A DNA stretch of 39,041 nt, from the NCBI GenBank assembly GCA_002352215.1, contig DEIB01000006.1:1-39041 (forward strand), read 5' to 3'. Below the pieces are notes generated by a model that searched no databases, was not told where the DNA came from, and was given only the letters and a program-made list of their open reading frames with translations. Below are positions 30,907 through 37,812 of the stretch, piece by piece (position 1 is the first letter of the stretch; each line of letters opens with the position of its first letter). The position numbers and the translations under genes were made by a program. The DNA is from Chthonomonas sp. UBA2785. Its GTDB lineage: Bacteria > Armatimonadota > Fimbriimonadia > Fimbriimonadales > Fimbriimonadaceae.

Positions 30907-31784
30907 CGGGTCGCCGTAGCGAGTGATTCCATGACCAAGCGCGGAACATCACTCGTGCGATCGGCCACCTTGGCCCCAGCGGCTAGCAAGGCATCCACCT
31001 TGCTCTGCGCGGTGCCCAGCCCACCGCTGACAATGGCACCGGCGTGGCCCATGCGCTTGCCCGGAGGGGCGGTGCGGCCGCTGATGAAGGCGACGACCGG
31101 CTTGCTCATGGTCTTGATGTATTCGGCAGCGGCTTCTTCATCCGTGCCACCGATTTCACCAACCATCACCACGGCGGTGGTGGCGGGGTCCTTTTCAAAC
31201 ATTTCCATGACCTCGATGAAGCGGGTGCCCGGGATCGGGTCGCCACCAATGCCGACGCAGGTGGTCTGGCCGAGGTCGGCGCGGGTGAGCTCCCACGCAA
31301 TTTCGTAAGTCAAGGTGCCACTGCGGCTGACCATGCCGATCGGACCCGGCTTGAAGATGTGTCCGGGCATGATGCCCATCTTGCATTCGCCCGGCGTGAT
31401 GATGCCGGCGCAGTTGCCCCCCAGCAGGCGGCTCTTGCCGCGCGCCTTCATCTTGGTGGCAACCTTCAGCATGTCCTGCACGGGCACGCCCTCGGTGATG
31501 AGGGTAATGAACGGGATGCCAGCGGCTTCGGCTTCCAGCACCGAGTCGGCGGCAAACGGCGCGGGCACAAACACCAGCACGGCATCGGCCTGCGTGGCGT
31601 CCACGGCCTCTTGCATGGTGTTAAACACCGGCAGGCCGAGGTGCTCGGTGCCGCCCTTGCCCGGCGTCACGCCGCCCACAACCTTCGTGCCGTACTCCAG
31701 CATCTGCTGGGCGTGGAACGTGCCTTCTTTCCCCGTCATCCCGGCCACGAGAACCCGGGTGTCCTTATTCACCAAGACTGCCAA
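30903..31784 (-). CDS. sucD: Succinyl-CoA synthetase alpha subunit
   Basis: Succinyl-CoA synthetase alpha chain of the TCA cycle, carrying the phospho-His. 293 aa. The start is TTG 31784, giving M-AVLVNKDTRVLVAGMTG, a perfect family N-terminus, with GGAG 8 nt upstream; a longer frame continues rightwards across the hisB start and is a false extension. CoA-binding PGHIFKPGPIGMVSRSGTLTYE (split: GHIFKPGPIG, MVSRSGTLTYE) and the phospho-His H247 in MGHAGAIVSGG are present. The partner gene sucC, normally directly upstream, is not here. Forms an operon with the desulfurase. Confidence 0.95.
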   Translation of the reverse strand: MAVLVNKDTRVLVAGMTGKEGTFHAQQMLEYGTKVVGGVTPGKGGTEHLGLPVFNTMQEAVDATQADAVLVFVPAPFAADSVLEAEAAGIPFITLITEGVPVQDMLKVATKMKARGKSRLLGGNCAGIITPGECKMGIMPGHIFKPGPIGMVSRSGTLTYEIAWELTRADLGQTTCVGIGGDPIPGTRFIEVMEMFEKDPATTAVVMVGEIGGTDEEAAAEYIKTMSKPVVAFISGRTAPPGKRMGHAGAIVSGGLGTAQSKVDALLAAGAKVADRTSDVPRLVMESLATATR

Positions 31785-31792
31785 TTTGAATA

Positions 31793-31796
31793 CTCC
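31793..31796 (-). promoter_or_regulatory. Shine-Dalgarno site deciding the sucD TTG start
   Basis: GGAG on the minus strand, eight bases before TTG 31784. Confidence 0.65.
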
Positions 31797-31804
31797 TGCC
31801 CGCC

Positions 31805-31810
31805 AGAATA
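31805..31810 (-). promoter_or_regulatory. -10-like hexamer of sucD
   Basis: TATTCT on the minus strand, 20 nt before the TTG start: enough for a short leader with the GGAG site. It contrasts with the leaderless arrangement elsewhere. Confidence 0.5.
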
Positions 31811-31841
31811 CCGAAGCCCACCACGGGTCGGGGCCGTTCGT

Positions 31842-31847
31842 TACAAT
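31842..31847 (+). promoter_or_regulatory. -10-like hexamer of hisB
   Basis: TACAAT, then 6 nt (AAGGAT), then ATG 31854. The AGGA is too close to the ATG for a normal ribosome site. Confidence 0.55.
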
Positions 31848-31853
31848 AAGGAT

Positions 31854-32465
31854 ATGAGCAAAGGGAGCCCGCACGTCCGCTACGCCGAGATTGAGCGCGA
31901 AACGACGGAGACCAAGGTCTCGGTGGTGCTGGACCTGGACGGAGGCCAGCGGCGCGATGTCCACACCGGCATTGGGTTCCTGGACCATATGCTCCAGCTC
32001 ATGGCGTTCCACGGGCAGTTCAACCTGGGCGTAACGGCCGACGGCGACCTGGAAGTGGATGACCACCACACGGTGGAGGATGTCGGGATTACGCTGGGGC
32101 AAGCGTTCCGGATGGCCCTGGCGGAAGTCTCGTCGATTCAGCGTTACGGCGATTTGCTCTCGCCGATGGATGACGCGCTGGTGGCGGTCGCGGTGGACAT
32201 CTCCGGGCGAGGGATGGCGTTTGTGGATTTGCCCTTCCGGCGCGAGAACTTAGGCGGCTTGGCGACCGAGAATGTGGCGGAGTTTTTGAAGGCCTTTGCC
32301 ACCAACGCCAGCATGACCATTCATGTGCGCCGTCTGGCCGGTGAAAACGATCACCATCTTTGCGAAGCGGTCTTTAAGGGGCTGGGACGGGCACTGCACG
32401 CGGCGACCCGTCCGAGTGAGCGACCGGGTGTGGCCAGCACCAAGGGCAAGCTGCTTCAGTCGTGA
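31854..32465 (+). CDS. hisB: Imidazoleglycerol-phosphate dehydratase
   Basis: Mn-dependent dehydratase, sixth step of histidine synthesis; 203 aa monofunctional form (no histidinol-phosphatase domain). Metal-binding motifs HTGIGFLDHML, DDHHTVEDVGI and GENDHHLCEAVFK are present, and the tail ends RPGVASTKGKLL. hisA follows with a 4-nt GTGA overlap. Divergent from sucD with a 69-nt gap. Confidence 0.96.
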   Translation: MSKGSPHVRYAEIERETTETKVSVVLDLDGGQRRDVHTGIGFLDHMLQLMAFHGQFNLGVTADGDLEVDDHHTVEDVGITLGQAFRMALAEVSSIQRYGDLLSPMDDALVAVAVDISGRGMAFVDLPFRRENLGGLATENVAEFLKAFATNASMTIHVRRLAGENDHHLCEAVFKGLGRALHAATRPSERPGVASTKGKLLQS

Positions 32466-33193
32466 TTGTTTTTCCGGCGATTGACCTGATGGGAGGGCAG
32501 GCCGTGCGCCTGACCCAAGGGGCGTTTGATGCCGCCAAGGTGTACAACGCGGACCCCGTGGCGCAGGCCGTGGCGTTTGCGGAAGCCGGGGCCGAGTGGA
32601 TCCACCTCGTGGACCTGGATGGGGCGAAAGCGGGTCATCCGGTGCACTTAGAGGTGCTGCGCGGGATTGCGGAGGCCACAAGGTTGCCCGTGCAGTTTGG
32701 TGGCGGCTTGCGCACCAGCACTGATATGGAAGCGGCCTTGGCGGCCGGAGCCAACCGCGTGATTGTGGGCACCCGGTTGACGCAAGATTTGGATTTCGCC
32801 GCCTCGCTGTTCGCTCAGTTCGGCGAGCGGCTGGTGGCCGGGCTGGACGCCCGAAACGGGGAAGTCGCGACCCACGGCTGGCAAGAGGGAAGCGGGCAGA
32901 GCATTTTGGACTTGGCGACGGCGCTCGTCGAGCGGGGCGCGACCCGGTTTATCTACACCGACATCGCCCGGGATGGCGTGCTGGGCGGGCCGGACTTGAG
33001 CGGAACGGTGGCCCTGCACAACGCCACCGGCGTGCCCGTGATTGCCAGCGGGGGCGTGGCCGAACTTAGCGATCTCGAGCACATTGCCGCCACCAACCTC
33101 GAGGGCGTGATTGTAGGAAAGGCCCTGTACGAAGGGCGATTTACTCTGCAAGAAGCCCTGACCGTTGCAACGGCCTCATCGAAGCGAGTGTAA
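32462..33193 (+). CDS. hisA: Phosphoribosyl-ProFAR isomerase (HisA)
   Basis: (beta-alpha)8 isomerase, fourth step of histidine synthesis. 243 aa from GTG 32462, overlapping hisB by 4 nt. Catalytic Asp residues are D8 (FPAIDLMGG) and D167 (YTDIARDG); HLVDLDGAK, QFGGGLRT, VGTR, VIASGGV are also conserved. Being specific for HisA rather than HisF is supported by the PAIDLMGGQAVRL start. No hisF, hisH or other his genes follow. Confidence 0.95.
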   Translation: MIVFPAIDLMGGQAVRLTQGAFDAAKVYNADPVAQAVAFAEAGAEWIHLVDLDGAKAGHPVHLEVLRGIAEATRLPVQFGGGLRTSTDMEAALAAGANRVIVGTRLTQDLDFAASLFAQFGERLVAGLDARNGEVATHGWQEGSGQSILDLATALVERGATRFIYTDIARDGVLGGPDLSGTVALHNATGVPVIASGGVAELSDLEHIAATNLEGVIVGKALYEGRFTLQEALTVATASSKRV

Positions 33194-33251
33194 TAGGCGA
33201 AAGGAAGCTGACTCAGCCCGTGAGGCCGAGCGGTAAAGCGAGATCAACCCC

Positions 33252-33560
33252 ATGTTCCAACCTGAAAACATCGCCGTCATGATCCCGATCGTGGCGCTGC
33301 TCATCCCGATCGTCGCGCTCCTCACCCGCCACCAGCGGTCCATGGCCGAACTCATCCACGGCAGCCACCACGCCCAACAGGGGCAGGCGGCTTCGGCCGA
33401 ACTGCAGGCCCTCCGCGCTGAGGTCAGTGCTCTCCGCGAAACCGTCAACATGATGATCGTGAACCGGGATGGCTTGCCCTCCAGCGGCCTCAATCCGCAG
33501 CTCGGCAACACCCCGCCGGCCTTCCCGGCCGAAGCCGCCACGAACCAAGATCGCGTCTGA
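33252..33560 (+). CDS. Small membrane-anchored coiled-coil protein
   Basis: 102 aa. N-terminal transmembrane segment (about 7-24) built from two identical copies of IPIVALL, then a basic TRHQR, an Ala/Glu/Leu heptad-like helix (about 45-72) predicting a coiled coil, and a disordered Pro-rich tail. No family recognised; similar small anchors exist in many bacteria. ATG 33252 has no clear ribosome site; start moderately sure. It sits between hisA and rpoB, co-oriented. Confidence 0.6.
   Translation: MFQPENIAVMIPIVALLIPIVALLTRHQRSMAELIHGSHHAQQGQAASAELQALRAEVSALRETVNMMIVNRDGLPSSGLNPQLGNTPPAFPAEAATNQDRV
33282..33323 (+). repeat. 21-nt tandem duplication inside the small membrane protein
   Basis: Two copies of a 21-nt unit encoding IPIVALL (33282-33302 and 33303-33323) differing only at two wobble positions (GTG/GTC, CTG/CTC). 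Together they form most of the membrane helix. Confidence 0.8.
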
Positions 33561-33561
33561 T

Positions 33562-33600
33562 CCAACCAAGTTAAGCGAGCGTGAAAACGTTCGCGGTTGG
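33562..33600 (+). promoter_or_regulatory. Structured RNA element upstream of rpoB
   Basis: CCAACC pairs with GGTTGG, with a 7-nt bulge AAGTTAA on the 5' side, then an 8-bp stem GCGAGCGT/ACGTTCGC (one G-U) closed by a GAAA tetraloop. TTAAG of the bulge could pair with CTTAA at 33603-33607. It starts just past the stop of the small gene. No T run, so not a simple terminator. Confidence 0.55.
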
Positions 33601-33637
33601 GACTTAAGGCCCTTACTTGTGCAGAGATACGCCAGTG

Positions 33638-33667
33638 AGCGGCCTTTTGCCGTGAGCCGGGGCCGCT
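33638..33667 (+). other. Inverted repeat before the rpoB -10
   Basis: AGCGGCC/GGCCGCT, 7 bp, 16-nt loop, ending 7 nt before TATGAT. Possible operator or leftover hairpin. Confidence 0.3.
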
Positions 33668-33673
33668 TGCGAG

Positions 33674-33679
33674 TATGAT
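33674..33679 (+). promoter_or_regulatory. -10-like hexamer of rpoB
   Basis: TATGAT, 21 nt before ATG 33701; leaves room for the GGAG ribosome site at 33691-33694 (6 nt before the ATG). Confidence 0.5.
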
Positions 33680-33700
33680 TTGAGGTTCCCGGAGTCCTGA

Positions 33701-36700
33701 ATGCGCGTTGTTATGCCTGCCTCGAAGCGAATTGGACGTTCGCTAGAGTTGCCCAACCTCATTGATCTCCAACTGAACAGTTACCGATGGTTCCTCGAAG
33801 AGGGCTTGCCGGAATTATTCAAGACTTTTACCCCAATCTGGGACTTTACGCAAACAAATTATCTTGAGTTCGTCAGCTTCACGCTCGGCGAACCCAAGTA
33901 CTCGATCAGCGAATGCCGTGATCGGGACATGACGTTTGAAGCTCCGATTAAGGCAATTGTTCGATTTGGAGGGAAAGATCGTCCCGTCATCGAGTCCGAG
34001 GTCTATTTGGGCGACCTCCCCTTGATGACCGATAACGGTACGTTCATCATCAACGGCCGCGAGCGCGTCATCGTGAGCCAGCTCAGCCGCTCACCGGGTC
34101 TGTACTTCGAGGAAGACGTTGACACCTCGATGCAGATGATCGTTCGTGCCCGTTTGATCCCGATGGAGGGAGCGTGGCTGGAGGTCGAGAACGACCCGAA
34201 CGGCGTGGTGCACACCCAGGTTTCGCAGAGCAAGAAGCTGCCCATCACCCAAGTGATGAAGGCGCTGCACGGCTTTAAGCAGGGTCGCGACATGCAGGTG
34301 ATGCCGGTGGGGCAAGCCCAGCAGAAGAAGCTGAGCGAGCCGCTGGTGGACCCCGACACCGGGGAAGTGGTGCTGGACAAGGGCGTCATCCTCCGCAAGG
34401 TGGTGCTGGACGGCCTGACCGACGAGCAGAAGGCGTGGGAAGCCACGGTGGAAAGCCCGCTGAGCAGCAACACGGAGATGATCTGGCACTTCGGCGAAGA
34501 AAAGACGCTGACGAAGCCGGAAGCCCACGAACTGGTGGGCATGCGCCCGATCGAAGAGATCCGCGATGGCAAGAAGATCATCGTGGCTGCTTTGGCGCGC
34601 ATCGACGAGGATTCGGCGAAGAAGATTGCCGCCCTCGGCCTGGAGACGATCGAAGTTCTGGAACTGCCGGAACTTCTGGAAGCCACGCTCCACGCCGACC
34701 GCACCAGCACGACGCGCGAAGCGATCCTGGACATCTACAAGCGCATGCGACCGGGCGAAGCGGCTAACGAAGACGCCGCCGGCCAACTGGTTTACAGCCT
34801 GTTCTTTGACCAGCGTCGCTACGACCTGGCCAAGGTCGGACGTCGCCACCTTAACCAGCGCCTGGGCAACAACGTCCCGCTTACCATCCGCAATCTGACG
34901 TCCGACGACCTCGCCGGCACGCTGAAGGCGATGGGCCCCTACCTGACCAAGGACGTGGAGCACGACGACATTGACGACCTGCGCAACAAGCGGGTGCGAA
35001 GTGTGGGCGAACTGCTGCAAAGCCAGCTCCGCCTCGGCTTTGTCCGTATGGAAAAGGTTGCCCGCGAACGCATGACCAGCGCCGACCAGGACAACCTGCT
35101 GCCCAGCATCATCCTGTCGGTCAAGCCGGTGAGCGCCAGCATCAAGTCGTTCTTCAGCAGCAACCAGCTGAGCACGTTCATGGACCAAACGAACCCGTTG
35201 AGCGAGTTGACGAACAAGCGTCGTCTCTCGAGCCTCGGCCCTGGCGGTCTGCAGCGCACCAGCGCCAAGCTGGAAGTGCGCGACGTGCACCGTTCGCACT
35301 ACGGACGCATCTGCCCGATTGAAACGCCGGAAGGTCCGAACATCGGTCTCATCAGCCAGCTGACCACCCACGGTCGCGTGGACGAATTCGGCTTTATCCG
35401 CACTCCCTACCGCCGCGTGGTGGATGGCGTGGTGACGGACGAAGTGGTGCACCTGACGGCCGGTGAAGACTTTACGGCTCGCATCGCCCCGGCGGATACC
35501 CCGCTGGACAGCGACGGCCGTATCGTGGCCGACCTCGTGACGGTGCGCTGCCCGGGCGGCGACAAGCAGTTTGCCGGTGCGCAGTACCCGACGGTGCCGC
35601 GAGCCCGCGTGGACTACATGGACGTTTCGCCGGTGCAAATCATCAGCGTGGCGACCTCGCTCATCCCGTTCCTTGAGAACGACGACGCGAACCGTGCCCT
35701 CATGGGCGCGAACATGCAGCGCCAAGCGGTGCCGTGTCTGCGCGGTGACGCCCCGGTGGTGGGTACGGGTCACGAAGCCCGCGCCGCCATTGACTCGGGT
35801 GCCTCGGTGCGAGCCCGCCGCGACGGCGTGGTGAGCTACGTCACCGCCAAGACGATCCGCGTGACCAGCGATGATGGCACGGTGGAATCGTACAGCCTGC
35901 TGCACCTGTTCCAGTCGAACAAGAGCACCTGTTTCACGCACCGCCCGGTGGTGGACCTTGGTCAGCGCGTGCTGGCCGGCGACCCGCTGGCCGACGGCGC
36001 CTGCACCGACGATGGTCGGTTGGCCCTCGGTCAAAACGTTACGGTCTGCTTTATGCCGTGGCAGGGCTACAACTACGAAGACGCCATCCTGCTTTCCGAG
36101 CGCCTTGTGAAGGACGACATCTATACGTCCATCCACATCGAGCGCCACGAAACGGAAGCCGTGGACACGAAGCTCGGTCCCGAAGAAATCACGCGCGACA
36201 TCCCGAACGTGGGTGAAGACGCGCTGCGTGACCTCGACGAGAACGGCATCATCCGCATCGGCGCCGAAGTTCGACCGGAAGACATCCTGGTCGGGAAGGT
36301 CGCGCCGAAGGGCCAAACCGAAATGACGGCCGAAGAGCGGCTGATCATCGCGATCTTTGGGAAGAAGGCCGAAGAAACCCGCGACGTCTCGCTCCGCCTG
36401 CCGCACGGCGAAAAGGGAACGGTGGTGGACGTCAAGGTCTTCAGCCGCTTCAAGTACCTCAGCCCGAGCATCAACTACATCTATAAGGAATCCAAGAAGC
36501 GCGATCGTCTCATCTGTGACCGCACGGAAGAGCCGCTGCTCCAGATTCCGGGTGATGAACTGCCCGCCGGCGTGAACATGAGCGTGCAAGTGCACGTGGC
36601 GCAAAAGCGCAAGATCATGGTCGGGGACAAGATGGCCGGTCGCCACGGGAACAAGGGGGTTATCTCCCGCATCCTGCCGGTGGAGGACATGCCGGTGCTG

Positions 36701-37717
36701 CAAGACGGAACGCCGGTCGACATCATTCTCAACCCGCTCGGGGTACCGAGCCGTATGAACATCGGGCAGATCCTGGAAACCCACCTGGGTTACGTCGGGA
36801 AGCACCTGAATGCACGCTACGAGTGCCCGGCCTTTGAAGGGATGACCGCCGAGGAAATCCTGAGCGAAGCCGAGCGACTGGCCGTGCACATGCGCAGCAA
36901 GGCCCTGCGAACGTACTGCCACGCCGACCTCGGCCTGGACGTGCACTTTGCGCCGGGCGCCAGCTTTGATGAACTGATGGCCTCCGTGGATGCTCGCCTC
37001 CGCGAACTGGACCAGCCGAACCTCGAGCGCATCTCGCGCATCGTGGCGGCTCCGTCCACCCGCACCATGCAGGAACTGCTGGACGAGGATGCCGACTTCT
37101 GGCAGCCGGAAGACGTGCAGCCGAGCGGCGCACCCTACAAGGCCGCCACGGAAGTCTACGAAGGCATCAAGGAGCGCATCCTGGCCAACGTGTTCGACCG
37201 CGCGGGCTTCAACCCGGTGTCGTGTAAGAGCATCGTGCGCGACGGCTTGACGGGCGATCGCCTGCCGAACGAAATGACGGTCGGTACGATCTACATGCTC
37301 AAGCTGGAGCACTTGGCGGACGAAAAGATCCACGCGCGTTCCATCGGCCCCTACTCCCTGGTCACGCAGCAGCCGCTGGGTGGTAAGGCGCAGTTCGGTG
37401 GTCAGCGGTTCGGGGAAATGGAAGTCTGGGCTCTCGAAGCTTATGGCGCTGCCTACACCCTGCAAGAGTTGCTGACGATCAAGTCGGACGACGTGACCGG
37501 CCGCGTGAAGGCTTACGAAAGCATCGTGCGCGGCGAATCGATCGCGGAACCCGGCGTGCCCGAGTCGTTCAAGATTCTCGTTAACGAGTTGCGCTCGCTC
37601 TGCTTGCGCGTCACGGTCGAGGACAAGAACAACAAGGAACTCTCGCTCAAGGATCTGGACCAACTCGCGGGTGGCGACGAAATGCGCCTCGCCCGGTCGG
37701 TCGGCTTCTTCAACTAA
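33701..37717 (+). CDS. rpoB: DNA-directed RNA polymerase subunit beta
   Basis: Beta subunit of RNA polymerase; 1,338 aa. ATG 33701 with GGAG six nt upstream. Family segments from start to end: NLIDLQLNSYRWFLEEGLPE near 18-37, GRERVIVSQLSRSPG, the rifampicin-pocket cluster I at 486-518 (SSNQLSTFMDQTNPLSELTN and following KRRLSSLGPGGL), ICPIETPEGPNIGLI, GYNYEDAIL, GDKMAGRHGNKGV (bridge/active-site region), QPLGGKAQFGGQRFGEMEVWALEAYGA near the C-terminus (split here). In the pocket, T492 replaces E. coli Q513 and N505 replaces H526. The nusG-rplKAJL genes that usually precede rpoB are absent; hisBA is upstream instead. Cotranscription with rpoC is likely although a hairpin lies between them. Confidence 0.97.
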   Translation: MRVVMPASKRIGRSLELPNLIDLQLNSYRWFLEEGLPELFKTFTPIWDFTQTNYLEFVSFTLGEPKYSISECRDRDMTFEAPIKAIVRFGGKDRPVIESEVYLGDLPLMTDNGTFIINGRERVIVSQLSRSPGLYFEEDVDTSMQMIVRARLIPMEGAWLEVENDPNGVVHTQVSQSKKLPITQVMKALHGFKQGRDMQVMPVGQAQQKKLSEPLVDPDTGEVVLDKGVILRKVVLDGLTDEQKAWEATVESPLSSNTEMIWHFGEEKTLTKPEAHELVGMRPIEEIRDGKKIIVAALARIDEDSAKKIAALGLETIEVLELPELLEATLHADRTSTTREAILDIYKRMRPGEAANEDAAGQLVYSLFFDQRRYDLAKVGRRHLNQRLGNNVPLTIRNLTSDDLAGTLKAMGPYLTKDVEHDDIDDLRNKRVRSVGELLQSQLRLGFVRMEKVARERMTSADQDNLLPSIILSVKPVSASIKSFFSSNQLSTFMDQTNPLSELTNKRRLSSLGPGGLQRTSAKLEVRDVHRSHYGRICPIETPEGPNIGLISQLTTHGRVDEFGFIRTPYRRVVDGVVTDEVVHLTAGEDFTARIAPADTPLDSDGRIVADLVTVRCPGGDKQFAGAQYPTVPRARVDYMDVSPVQIISVATSLIPFLENDDANRALMGANMQRQAVPCLRGDAPVVGTGHEARAAIDSGASVRARRDGVVSYVTAKTIRVTSDDGTVESYSLLHLFQSNKSTCFTHRPVVDLGQRVLAGDPLADGACTDDGRLALGQNVTVCFMPWQGYNYEDAILLSERLVKDDIYTSIHIERHETEAVDTKLGPEEITRDIPNVGEDALRDLDENGIIRIGAEVRPEDILVGKVAPKGQTEMTAEERLIIAIFGKKAEETRDVSLRLPHGEKGTVVDVKVFSRFKYLSPSINYIYKESKKRDRLICDRTEEPLLQIPGDELPAGVNMSVQVHVAQKRKIMVGDKMAGRHGNKGVISRILPVEDMPVLQDGTPVDIILNPLGVPSRMNIGQILETHLGYVGKHLNARYECPAFEGMTAEEILSEAERLAVHMRSKALRTYCHADLGLDVHFAPGASFDELMASVDARLRELDQPNLERISRIVAAPSTRTMQELLDEDADFWQPEDVQPSGAPYKAATEVYEGIKERILANVFDRAGFNPVSCKSIVRDGLTGDRLPNEMTVGTIYMLKLEHLADEKIHARSIGPYSLVTQQPLGGKAQFGGQRFGEMEVWALEAYGAAYTLQELLTIKSDDVTGRVKAYESIVRGESIAEPGVPESFKILVNELRSLCLRVTVEDKNNKELSLKDLDQLAGGDEMRLARSVGFFN

Positions 37718-37733
37718 TTCGGCGTCCCAAGTC

Positions 37734-37764
37734 GTGAACTTCGCAGTGTGCCGGCGAAGTTCAC
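37734..37764 (+). promoter_or_regulatory. Perfect stem-loop between rpoB and rpoC
   Basis: GTGAACTTCGC and GCGAAGTTCAC form an 11-bp perfect stem with a 9-nt loop, in the 95-nt gap. The following bases GCTCTTACC contain no T run. Could be an RNase III site, a stabiliser or a regulatory hairpin. Confidence 0.7.
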
Positions 37765-37812
37765 GCTCTTACCTCCGCAAGGGGGCGGCACAAAACAAAC
37801 GAGTCACAAAAC

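Noticed and set aside
31785..32102. N-terminal extension of the sucD frame by about 100 codons
   Set aside because: It runs through hisB and lacks similarity; the TTG at 31784 with GGAG gives the exact family N-terminus.
33638..33667. Terminator between the small membrane gene and rpoB
   Set aside because: The AGCGGCC/GGCCGCT repeat has a 16-nt loop and no T tract; it is kept only as an inverted repeat.
34091..37663. 1,190-codon open frame on the minus strand opposite rpoB
   Set aside because: Same explanation: mirror of a highly biased gene; no family motif.
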